This document shows, piece by piece, positions 17,087-24,868 of a stretch of 64,000 bases of DNA (position 1 is the stretch's first letter; every line of letters begins with the position of its first letter). The translations under genes were made by a program, and so were the position numbers. This stretch comes from Pseudomonas syringae (lineage in GTDB: Bacteria; Pseudomonadota; Gammaproteobacteria; Pseudomonadales; Pseudomonadaceae). The stretch lies in contig NZ_JPQU01000014.1 in assembly GCF_000737245.1 (NCBI RefSeq), positions 90,677 to 154,676 on the forward strand, read 5' to 3'. The notes below the pieces were generated by a model. The model was not told the origin of the DNA. It saw only the letters and a list, made by a program, of their open reading frames with translations, and searched no databases.

Positions 17087-18196
17087 ATGGCCCATCAATC
17101 CATCCTGAGCCGCGACACCTACGACCCGCTGGACCGCCTCGCATCCCGCACGCCACTGGGCGAAGCCATTACGCAACGGTTTTACAAGGCGGGCCAACTG
17201 GTGACGGAAATTCAGGGTGCAGAACAACGCACCTATCTGCGCTCAGACAGCGAACTCCTGGCTCGGAAAAACCAGACCAACAGCGCACTCTTAGCCACCG
17301 ACATACAAAACAGCGTGCTGCATGCCGAAGACATCGCCATCGCCTACGCCCCCTACGGCCACCGCGAAGCGGTCACTGGATTGCCAGGACTACCCGGTTT
17401 CAACGGCGAACAACCCGACCCGGTCACCGGCCACTACTTACTCGGCAATGGCTACCGCGCCTACAACCCGATACTCATGCGCTTCAACAGCCCGGACAGC
17501 TTGAGCCCGTTTGGCGAGGGTGGGTTGAATGCCTATGCGTATTGCGTAGGGGATCCGGTGAATAGGAGTGATCCGACGGGGCATTTTGGTGGGTTGATCG
17601 GTGTGCTCTCTAAACTACTGCTATCGAGCGTCCGTAAGGCGAGCACTGTTCTTACGCGCCAGGTTTTAATGGCTGGTGCGAGGGGCAGAGGCACTCCAAT
17701 GGCAATGAGGGGAATATCTGGGTCTGGCCCTCTGTCGCGTATGCCCACTTTCAGGGGGTCAACGGGATCAGTGGCGTCAACGAAAGCAGACAGGTTGAAG
17801 TCATTGGCTTCATCCGGAGGTTGGTCAAGTGCGATGGAACCAATGGGCGACCCAGGACTTCAGGCAAGTAGGGCCTTTCAGCAGGAGAGCATCAAGAGAG
17901 GTTTGACGCGAGAGTGGCACAGCCGACCCTCAGTTGGCGGAACCACTGAGTCAATGCAATATATATATTCTGATACGCGTAACGCATTGAGAGCGGAGGT
18001 CAATGCTAAATGGCTTTCCAAACTTGAGAATAATAATGTATTCACTTCAGATGTTTTGGCGTTTCGGAACCACGTAACACGTGAAGCGAATCTACTTTCT
18101 GAAATACGGGTTCTGCGTGGCAATATTCAGGAAGCCCAGCCTGAGATAACCAGGTTGCTGAGAGATTATTATTGGCCCTCTAGTAGTCGCGCTTAG
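17087..18196 (+). CDS. Stand-alone RHS core/tip cassette C
   Basis: A 369-residue RHS core/tip protein starting SRDTYDPLDRLASRTPLGEAI, with GFNGEQPDPVTGHYLLGNGY and closing motif DPVNRSDPTG (156-165). Its first 165 residues are nearly those of cassette B, while the 200-residue tip is unrelated: a short hydrophobic segment, an Arg/Gly/Ser-rich stretch, then a soluble charged domain (REWHSRPSVGGTTESMQYIY to RLLRDYYWPSS). The 3' half is AT-richer than its surroundings. TTAGGGACTCCGCC precedes the ATG. No immunity gene is seen in the 418 nt downstream. Confidence 0.8.
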   Translation: MAHQSILSRDTYDPLDRLASRTPLGEAITQRFYKAGQLVTEIQGAEQRTYLRSDSELLARKNQTNSALLATDIQNSVLHAEDIAIAYAPYGHREAVTGLPGLPGFNGEQPDPVTGHYLLGNGYRAYNPILMRFNSPDSLSPFGEGGLNAYAYCVGDPVNRSDPTGHFGGLIGVLSKLLLSSVRKASTVLTRQVLMAGARGRGTPMAMRGISGSGPLSRMPTFRGSTGSVASTKADRLKSLASSGGWSSAMEPMGDPGLQASRAFQQESIKRGLTREWHSRPSVGGTTESMQYIYSDTRNALRAEVNAKWLSKLENNNVFTSDVLAFRNHVTREANLLSEIRVLRGNIQEAQPEITRLLRDYYWPSSSRA

Positions 18197-18340
18197 TTTT
18201 GACTACTACGCAGGATAGTCACATTCGTATCGACCCATGACTCGCTCTGGGTCGTACGGTAAGTTGTTCGTAGCAGTAGGCATGTGGGTCTCAGTGGACT
18301 GACTCATTCGCCGCTGTTGCCGGTTTTAGACAAAGGATAA

Positions 18341-18401
18341 GGCTTGGCATTTTTGCTAGTAGACAGCCCTTGGAGTCTCATTCCCTAGGAAATCCGCCAT
18401 G
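18341..18401 (+). repeat. RHS-cassette leader element, copy 3, with start codon but no cassette (relic)
   Basis: GCTTGGCATTTTTGCTAGTA followed by GAC matches the leader of cassettes A and C, and CCCTAGGAAATCCGCCATG matches the sequence right before the start of cassette C (TTAGGGACTCCGCCATG). The ATG at 18399 is followed by unrelated text. This is the front of a cassette whose coding part is gone. Confidence 0.65.
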
Positions 18402-18417
18402 ACAAAAAGCTCGGTGC

Positions 18418-18481
18418 ATTTAGGAGCGAACTCTCGAATTCACACCTCAAAAAAACCTCGGCAACAAGTTGGCTCCTACCA
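18418..18481. repeat. Degenerate REP pair in the cassette C-efflux operon gap
   Basis: TAGGAGCGAACTCTCGAATT and ACAAGTTGGCTCCTA keep the outer arms of a REP pair, but the cores have decayed. No gene is seen in the remaining gap to 18614. Confidence 0.45.
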
Positions 18482-18614
18482 GCCACGCACTCAGCAGATA
18501 TGCCCCAATCACGCACCCCAAGGAACCCTCATCTACGCTAAGAGTCGCATAGTCACGGCGCTACCCACTCAATCGCAGCGAGGCAGGCGCACGGCATCCG
18601 TATAAGGAGTCTGC

Positions 18615-19733
18615 ATGCCTGTTTCCCCCTCAAGACTAGCGATTCTTGGCCTGACTTTTTCGTTGGCGATCCTGGCTGGCTGCGGCAAGGAAAAGCCGCC
18701 TGCGCCGAATCTCCCGCGCGTTAACGTGCAGAAGGTCGCGACGGCGGATTACGCCGCGCAGGTGGCGTTGACCGGCGATATTCAGGCGCGGGTGCAGACT
18801 CAGCTTTCGTTCCGGGTCGGCGGCAAGATCATTCAGCGCATGGTGGATGTTGGCGACCGGGTCACGGCGCGGCAGGTGCTGGCCAAGCTCGATCCCAAGG
18901 ATTTGCAGACTAACGTCAATTCCGCTGTAGCTGCAGTCGCCGCCGAGCAGGCGCGTGTGACGCAAAGCAGCGCGGCCTTGGTGCGCCAGGAAAAGCTGCT
19001 GCCCAAGGGCTACACCAGCCGCAGTGAATACGATTCGGCCCAGGCCGCGTTGCGCAGCAGCCAGAGCGCGCTCAAAGCCGCCCAGGCACAGTTGGCCAAT
19101 GCTCGGGAGCAGCTGAGCTACACCGCACTGATCGCCGAAGCGCCGGGGGTGATCACCGAACGGCAGGCGGAAGTCGGCCAAGTAGTGCAAGCCACCATGC
19201 CGATTTTCGGGCTGGCCCGGGATGGCGAGCGCGATGCCGTGTTCAACGTCTATGAATCCCTGTTCGCCGACCCTGCGGGGAATCAACCGGTGGTGGTCAG
19301 CTTGCTGGAAGATCCACAAATCAAGGCGGTCGGCAAGGTCCGGGAAGTCACCCCCGCTGTCTCAGCTCAAACCGGCACCCTGCAAGTGAAGATCGCCCTG
19401 GAAAAACTGCCCCCGGGCATGGATTTGGGCTCGGTAGTCAGCGTGAGCCTGCAGGCGCCGGGCAAGGCCAGCGTTGAGTTGCCATGGGCCGCGCTGACCA
19501 AGGGCTTGGGCAAGGAACTGGGGCAGCCCGCCGTCTGGGTGGTGGACGATCAAGGCAAGGCCAATTTGCGGGGCGTTACAGTGGCGCGTTATCTGACCGG
19601 CAAGGTGATCATTTCCGACGGCTTGAAGGGCGGTGAAAAAGTGGTGGTGATGGGCGGGCAATTGTTGCACCCGGAGATGCAGGTTGAAATCGCCGCCACC
19701 GAGCAACAGAAAACCGCCGGAGTGCAGCCATGA
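18615..19733 (+). CDS. RND efflux membrane fusion lipoprotein, first adaptor (TriA-like)
   Basis: A 372-residue periplasmic adaptor. Lipoprotein signal peptide with lipobox LAGC (Cys23); biotinyl-lipoyl half FRVGGKIIQRMVDVGDRVTARQVLAKLDP; an alpha-hairpin rich in Ala/Gln around residues 95-165; second lipoyl half VITERQAEVGQVVQATMPIF; C-terminal membrane-proximal domain with VVMGGQLLHPEMQVE. It starts a three-gene operon whose neighbours overlap by ATGA. Two different adaptors with one RND pump is the layout of TriABC of P. aeruginosa. No outer-membrane channel gene is linked, so a shared TolC/OpmH-type channel is implied. A fragment of this gene lies at 15475-15567. Confidence 0.92.
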   Translation: MPVSPSRLAILGLTFSLAILAGCGKEKPPAPNLPRVNVQKVATADYAAQVALTGDIQARVQTQLSFRVGGKIIQRMVDVGDRVTARQVLAKLDPKDLQTNVNSAVAAVAAEQARVTQSSAALVRQEKLLPKGYTSRSEYDSAQAALRSSQSALKAAQAQLANAREQLSYTALIAEAPGVITERQAEVGQVVQATMPIFGLARDGERDAVFNVYESLFADPAGNQPVVVSLLEDPQIKAVGKVREVTPAVSAQTGTLQVKIALEKLPPGMDLGSVVSVSLQAPGKASVELPWAALTKGLGKELGQPAVWVVDDQGKANLRGVTVARYLTGKVIISDGLKGGEKVVVMGGQLLHPEMQVEIAATEQQKTAGVQP

Positions 19734-20797
19734 AGCGTCTGCTGCCGTTGTTGCTGCTGAGTGTATTGAGCGCATGCAGTAAAGAAGAGCCGCCGCCGGA
19801 GCCGGTGCGCCCGGTGGTGTCGGTACAGGCCAACCCAATCTCTGAAGAAACCCTTGGGCGCTTTGCCGGCAACATCGAAGCGCGCTATCAAAGCACCTTG
19901 GGTTTCCGGGTTGGCGGGCGCATTGCTCAGCGTCATGTGGACGTGGGCAGCGAAGTGCAGAAAGGCCAGTTGCTCGCCACCCTTGATCCGACTGACCAGC
20001 AAAACAATGTGCGCGCCGCTCAGGGTGATCTTGCCCGGATCGAAGCGCAGTGGATCAACGCGCAAGCCAATGCCCGTCGTCAGCAAGAGCTGTTCGATCG
20101 CGGCGTAGGTGCTCAAGCGCAACTCGACATCGCCCAGACCGATTTGAAAACCACCAACGCCTCACGTGAGCAGGCGCGTTCGGCCTTGAGTCAGGCCCAG
20201 GATCAGCTGGCTTACAGCGAGTTGCGCACGGATCACGATGCTGTGGTCACCCGCTGGCAGGCCGAAGCAGGGCAGGTAGTCACAGCGGGGCAGGAAGTGG
20301 TGACCCTGGCGCGACCAGACATCAAAGAAGCGGTCATCGACCTGCCTGGCACCTTGGCCGACCAATTGCCGGTCGGCGTCGAATTCAAGGTTGCCAGCCA
20401 GCTCGATCCGCAGATCGCCACCACCGCCACTCTGCGGGAAATCGAACCCCAGGCTGAGCGCACCACCCGCACCCGTCGCGCTCGCCTGACCCTGACCGAC
20501 ACGCCAGACGCGTTCCGTCTTGGCACTGCTGTCAGCGTCACCCTCAGTACGGCGATTGCGGCGCGCACGGAGTTGCCGATCAACGCGTTGCAAGAGGTCG
20601 ATGGCAAGACGCAGATCTGGGTCATCGATCAGCAGAACCAGACCGTCAGCCCACGTGCGGTGCAGGTGGTTAGCCGCAGCGACGATACCTTCGTATTGAG
20701 TAACGGTGTCAAACCCGGCGAGCTGATAGTCAGTGCCGGGGTCAACAGCCTGAAACCGGGCCAGAAAGTCAAAGTCGATGAAGGAAGCCCACGATGA
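19730..20797 (+). CDS. RND efflux membrane fusion lipoprotein, second adaptor (TriB-like)
   Basis: A 355-residue adaptor, paralogous to the preceding one. Lipobox LSAC (Cys16); lipoyl motif FRVGGRIAQRHVDVGSEVQKGQLLATLDP; coiled hairpin about residues 85-160; second lipoyl half AVVTRWQAEAGQVVTAGQEVV; beta-barrel and C-terminal domain ending LKPGQKVKVDEG. The start overlaps the stop of the first adaptor gene (ATGA, 19730-19733), and the stop overlaps the pump start in the same way. The two proteins probably alternate in a hexameric adaptor ring. Confidence 0.92.
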   Translation: MKRLLPLLLLSVLSACSKEEPPPEPVRPVVSVQANPISEETLGRFAGNIEARYQSTLGFRVGGRIAQRHVDVGSEVQKGQLLATLDPTDQQNNVRAAQGDLARIEAQWINAQANARRQQELFDRGVGAQAQLDIAQTDLKTTNASREQARSALSQAQDQLAYSELRTDHDAVVTRWQAEAGQVVTAGQEVVTLARPDIKEAVIDLPGTLADQLPVGVEFKVASQLDPQIATTATLREIEPQAERTTRTRRARLTLTDTPDAFRLGTAVSVTLSTAIAARTELPINALQEVDGKTQIWVIDQQNQTVSPRAVQVVSRSDDTFVLSNGVKPGELIVSAGVNSLKPGQKVKVDEGSPR

Positions 20798-23700
20798 AAG
20801 GGAGTTTCAACCTGTCCGAATGGGCCATCAAACACCAGTCGTTTGTCTGGTATCTGATGTTCGTCGCACTGCTCATGGGCGTTTTTTCCTACATGAATCT
20901 GGGGCGTGAAGAGGATCCGTCCTTCACCATCAAAACCATGGTCGTACAAACCCGCTGGCCGGGCGCGACGGTGGATGAAACCCTGGAGCAAGTCACCGAC
21001 CGCATAGAGAAAAAGCTCGAAGAGCTGGACTCCCTGGACTACGTGAAAAGCTACACGCGGCCCGGCGAGTCAACGGTGATGATTTACCTGCATGACACCA
21101 CCAGCGCCAAGGATATTCCAGAGATCTGGTATCAGGTGCGCAAGAAGATCGACGACATCCGCAGCCAATTCCCACAGGGCATGCAGGGGCCGTTCTTCAA
21201 CGATGAATTCGGCGATGTATATGGCTCGGTCTATGCCTTCACCGCCGATGGTTTTTCCATGCGCCAGCTGCGCGATTATGTGGAGCAGGTGCGCGCGGAG
21301 ATCCGCGACGTGCCGGGGTTGGGCAAGGTCGAAATGATCGGCCAGCAGGACGAAGTGCTGTACCTGAATTTCTCCACCCGCAAGCTGGCCGCACTGGGGC
21401 TGGACCAGCGTCAGGTGGTGCAAAGCCTGCAATCGCAGAACACGGTTACGCCTGCCGGGGTGATCGAAGCCGGGCCGGAACGAATTTCGGTACGTACCTC
21501 GGGACAGTTTGCGTCCGAGAAGGATCTGGCAGCGGTCAACCTGCGCCTCAACGATCGCTTCTATCGCTTGAGCGACATCGCGGAAATCACTCGCGGCTAC
21601 ACCGATCCGCCCAAGCCCTTGTTCCGCTTCAACGGCAAACCGGCCATCGGTCTGGCGATTGCCATGAAGAAGGGCGGCAATATTCAGGATTTCGGCAAGG
21701 CGCTGCATGCGCGCATGGAAGCGACCACCGCCGACTTGCCAGTAGGCATTGGCGTGCACAGCGTGTCGGACCAGGCCGAAGTGGTGGAAAAAGCCGTGGG
21801 CGGTTTTACCAGTGCGCTGTTTGAGGCGGTGGTGATCGTGCTGATCGTCAGCTTCGTCAGCCTGGGTGTGCGTGCCGGGTTGGTGGTGGCGTGCTCGATC
21901 CCGCTGGTGCTGGCCATGGTCTTTGTGTTCATGGAATACAGCGGCATCACCATGCAGCGGATTTCCCTCGGCGCGTTGATCATTGCCTTGGGCTTGCTGG
22001 TGGACGACGCGATGATCACCGTGGAAATGATGGTCACGCGCCTGGAAATGGGCGAGACCAAAGAACAGGCCGCGACCTTCGCCTACACCTCCACCGCGTT
22101 CCCGATGCTGACCGGTACCCTGGTCACCGTCGCCGGATTTGTGCCCATCGGCCTCAACGCCAGTTCTGCGGGGGAATACACCTTCACGCTGTTCGCGGTT
22201 ATTGCCGTGGCGATGCTGGTGTCCTGGGTGGTGGCGGTGCTGTTCGCGCCGGTGATCGGCGTGCATATCCTCAGCAGCAACATCAAGAAGAAGGATGAAA
22301 AGGAGAAGGAAGGGCGCATTGCCCGGGGCTTCAACAACAGCATGTTCTGGGCGATGCGCAATCGCTGGCTGACGATCATCATCACCGTGCTGCTGTTTGT
22401 CGGCGCGGTGTTTTCCATGCAGTTTGTGCAGAACCAGTTCTTCCCGTCTTCTGATCGCCCGGAAATCCTCGTCGATCTGAACCTGCCGCAAAACGCCTCG
22501 ATCAACGAAACACGCAAAGTCGTGGACCGCCTGGAAGCCACCCTCAAGGACGATCCGGACATTGAGCGCTGGAGCACTTACATCGGCCAGGGCGCAGTGC
22601 GGTTCTATCTGCCGCTGGACCAGCAGCTGGAAAACCCTTACTACGCGCAGTTGGTGATCGTCAGCAAAAGCCTGGAGCAGCGCACGGCCTTGAGCGAGCG
22701 GCTGAACAAGCGTTTGCGAGAGGATTTTGTAGGCATCGGCAGCTACGTGCAACCGCTGGAAATGGGCCCGCCGGTGGGGCGTCCGCTGCAATACCGCATC
22801 AGCGGTGAAAACATCGACAAGGTGCGTCAGCACGCCATCGAGCTGGCGACGTTGCTCGATAACAATCCGCATGTCGGCGAGATGATTTACGACTGGAACG
22901 AGCCGGGCAAAGTGCTGCGCATCGACATCAATCAGGACAAGGCGAGGCAACTGGGCTTGTCTTCGGAGGATGTTGCGCAACTGATGAACAGCATCGTCAG
23001 CGGCTCGGCGGTGACTCAGGTACGCGACGATATCTACCTGATTAATGTGGTGGGCCGCGCCGAAGACGCTGAACGAGGCTCGCCCGAAACCCTGCAAAAT
23101 CTGCAGATCGTGACGTCGGGTGGCACTTCGATTCCGCTGCTGGCGTTTGCCACAGTGCGTTATGAATTGGAGCAGCCGCTGGTCTGGCGTCGAGATCGCA
23201 AGCCGACGATTACCGTCAAGGCGGCGGTGGCTGATGACATGCAGCCTACCGATCTGGTCAAACAGCTGAAGCCGGACATCGACAAGTTCAATGCCGGGTT
23301 GCCCGTGGGTTATAAGGTGGCAACCGGCGGTACGGTAGAGGAGAGCAGCAAGGCCCAGGGCCCGATTGCCAGTGTGGTGCCGTTGATGATCTTCCTCATG
23401 GCGACGTTCCTGATGATCCAGTTGCACAGCGTGCAGAAGCTGTTTCTGGTGGCCAGCGTTGCGCCGCTGGGTTTGATCGGCGTGGTGCTGGCGTTGATCC
23501 CGACGGGTACACCCATGGGCTTTGTGGCGATTCTGGGGATATTGGCGCTGATCGGTATCATCATCCGCAACTCGGTGATTCTGGTGACGCAGATTGATGC
23601 CTATGAGCGGGACGGTTATCTGCCCTGGGACGCCGTGGCCGAAGCCACCCAGCACCGTCGCCGCCCGATCCTGCTTACCGCAGCCGCCGCCAGCCTGGGC

Positions 23701-23892
23701 ATGATCCCCATCGCCCGAGAAGTCTTCTGGGGCCCGATGGCCTACGCCATGATCGGCGGCATCATCATCGCCACCCTCCTGACCCTGCTGTTTTTGCCAG
23801 CGCTGTATTTGGCCTGGTATCGGATTAAAGAACCGAGTGAGGAGCAGCGCAGAGAAGCGAAATCGAGTGGTGAGTCAGTGCATTCGAGTTGA
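20794..23892 (+). CDS. RND-family multidrug efflux transporter (TriC-like)
   Basis: A 1032-residue inner-membrane proton/drug antiporter of the AcrB/MMPL superfamily. It starts with a helix (SFVWYLMFVALLMGVFSYMNLG), a first porter domain, then the TM4 proton-relay motif GLLVDDAMITVEMMV, a mirrored second half and the TM10-12 block FVAILGILALIGIIIRNSVILV. HxE (HAE) features such as PGESTVMIYL are seen, consistent with export of lipophilic compounds. It takes its two adaptors from the genes just upstream. A REP hairpin follows the stop. Confidence 0.95.
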   Translation: MKGSFNLSEWAIKHQSFVWYLMFVALLMGVFSYMNLGREEDPSFTIKTMVVQTRWPGATVDETLEQVTDRIEKKLEELDSLDYVKSYTRPGESTVMIYLHDTTSAKDIPEIWYQVRKKIDDIRSQFPQGMQGPFFNDEFGDVYGSVYAFTADGFSMRQLRDYVEQVRAEIRDVPGLGKVEMIGQQDEVLYLNFSTRKLAALGLDQRQVVQSLQSQNTVTPAGVIEAGPERISVRTSGQFASEKDLAAVNLRLNDRFYRLSDIAEITRGYTDPPKPLFRFNGKPAIGLAIAMKKGGNIQDFGKALHARMEATTADLPVGIGVHSVSDQAEVVEKAVGGFTSALFEAVVIVLIVSFVSLGVRAGLVVACSIPLVLAMVFVFMEYSGITMQRISLGALIIALGLLVDDAMITVEMMVTRLEMGETKEQAATFAYTSTAFPMLTGTLVTVAGFVPIGLNASSAGEYTFTLFAVIAVAMLVSWVVAVLFAPVIGVHILSSNIKKKDEKEKEGRIARGFNNSMFWAMRNRWLTIIITVLLFVGAVFSMQFVQNQFFPSSDRPEILVDLNLPQNASINETRKVVDRLEATLKDDPDIERWSTYIGQGAVRFYLPLDQQLENPYYAQLVIVSKSLEQRTALSERLNKRLREDFVGIGSYVQPLEMGPPVGRPLQYRISGENIDKVRQHAIELATLLDNNPHVGEMIYDWNEPGKVLRIDINQDKARQLGLSSEDVAQLMNSIVSGSAVTQVRDDIYLINVVGRAEDAERGSPETLQNLQIVTSGGTSIPLLAFATVRYELEQPLVWRRDRKPTITVKAAVADDMQPTDLVKQLKPDIDKFNAGLPVGYKVATGGTVEESSKAQGPIASVVPLMIFLMATFLMIQLHSVQKLFLVASVAPLGLIGVVLALIPTGTPMGFVAILGILALIGIIIRNSVILVTQIDAYERDGYLPWDAVAEATQHRRRPILLTAAAASLGMIPIAREVFWGPMAYAMIGGIIIATLLTLLFLPALYLAWYRIKEPSEEQRREAKSSGESVHSS

Positions 23893-23896
23893 TCTC

Positions 23897-23959
23897 TTCG
23901 CGGGCAAGCCTCGCTCCAACGGATTACCTAAATCCGTTGGAGCGAGGCTTGCCCGCGAA
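23897..23959. repeat. REP hairpin, GTTGGAGCGAGGCTTGCCCGCGAA class, left of RAYT
   Basis: Perfect arms of about 27 bp around a 9-nt loop, between the efflux operon and the RAYT gene. The same core flanks the RAYT gene on its other side. Confidence 0.9.
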
Positions 23960-23985
23960 TGTCGCAACTCGGTCTCAGAGTCGAG

Positions 23986-24438
23986 TTAAACCCAGATAGC
24001 ATCCCAAAGCGGGTAATCACCAACCCGGCTGACTAGCCCGGCGCGAACGGGATTAAGGACGATGTACCGGGCAATCGTTTTCAAATCCTCCTCTCTACGA
24101 ATCGCCCGGTCATGAAATCCTCTTTGCCAGATACTTCCGGTGCGGCCCAATGCCTTGTTAACCGCGCAATTGCTCCTGGATTTTGTGCGGGCCGTCACTT
24201 CACTCAATGATTTCTCCCTGAGCTCGATCAGCCAGTGAAAATGATCCGGCATGACCACCCAGGCCAGGGAGGTAACCAAGGCTTCACGCTCAGCGGTTCG
24301 CAATTGCGTAGCCACAAGTTTCCCGACTCGCCAATCGGAGAAAAAAGCTGCGCGGTTTTTGGTTATGGAAGTAATCAGGTAAATCCGGCCGTGTTCGCTG
24401 TATCTGCCTATTCGTGTTTGGCTGGTATGGAAGCGCAT
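23986..24438 (-). CDS. REP-associated tyrosine transposase (RAYT)
   Basis: A 150-residue single-strand transposase of the Y1/TnpA-REP family. It starts RIGRYSEHGRIYLITSITKNR; the metal-binding motif lies in VMPDHFHWLIEL (His-x-His); the catalytic Tyr is in ARYIVLNPVRAGLV; and IWQRGFHDRAIR is another RAYT hallmark. RAYTs mobilise or maintain REP elements by cleaving hairpin DNA. This one lies between two elements of the GTTGGAGCGAGGCTTGC class, which is probably its cognate repeat. The reading frame looks intact. Confidence 0.93.
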   Translation of the reverse strand: MRFHTSQTRIGRYSEHGRIYLITSITKNRAAFFSDWRVGKLVATQLRTAEREALVTSLAWVVMPDHFHWLIELREKSLSEVTARTKSRSNCAVNKALGRTGSIWQRGFHDRAIRREEDLKTIARYIVLNPVRAGLVSRVGDYPLWDAIWV

Positions 24439-24533
24439 CTGTAATCCGTAGCTTTTGAATTGTGATTCAGAAGCTAGTCCAAACAGCTGATTGGTGAGCC
24501 TTGATAGATTGGCAGGATGTTTCTATCTGGAGT

Positions 24534-24627
24534 ACCGAGTCATCGTTCTTCGCGGGCAAGCCTCGCTCCAACGGGGAGCGATGAGCCCGTTGGAGCGAGG
24601 CTTGCCCGCGAAGAACGATGACTCGGT
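24534..24627. repeat. Perfect 42-bp inverted repeat containing two REP cores, right of RAYT
   Basis: The left arm 24534-24575 (ACCGAGTCATCGTTCTTCGC onward) is the exact reverse complement of 24586-24627, with a 10-nt loop (24576-24585). I checked it base by base. The inner 25 bp is the GTTGGAGCGAGGCTTGCCCG REP core; the outer 17 bp (ACCGAGTCATCGTTCTT) extends the symmetry beyond the REP. Confidence 0.95.
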
Positions 24628-24762
24628 CTGACGCCTTCCACTCCGCCCCGCATCAGTGCATCTTCCCTCGTCTCATCCACCGGTTTACTCCTATCTCGTG
24701 GCCCCCGGTGCCTCTTGAGCTGCGCACCAAATCGGCGTGGCGTTGCACCGCAGTGAAGCATT

Positions 24763-24790
24763 TAATTCATTTATTTTAATTGTTGAATTA
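24763..24790 (+). promoter_or_regulatory. Candidate operator/promoter of the ureide operon
   Basis: TAATTCA (24763-24769) and TGAATTA (24784-24790) form an inverted repeat with 14-nt spacing inside the only AT-rich stretch upstream of the binding-protein gene. The RpiR-type regulator encoded in the same operon is the obvious candidate to bind it. The rest of 24628-24868 shows nothing else. Confidence 0.45.
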
Positions 24791-24868
24791 TTTGATTCTT
24801 GGTCCTAGTCTGTTCCTCGACACGCCTTCTGGCGACTTCTTGCAACGAGTGAGACGGGGGAGCAACAC

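Noticed and set aside
18399..18605. 68-residue open frame starting at the relic cassette ATG
   Set aside because: The sequence runs through a degenerate REP pair and has no protein character beyond the shared start region; treated as a cassette scar.
21070..23655. Very long minus-strand open frame opposite the RND pump gene
   Set aside because: It is the mirror of a high-GC coding strand: His/Gln/Arg-rich with no family features, while the plus strand encodes a clear RND protein.
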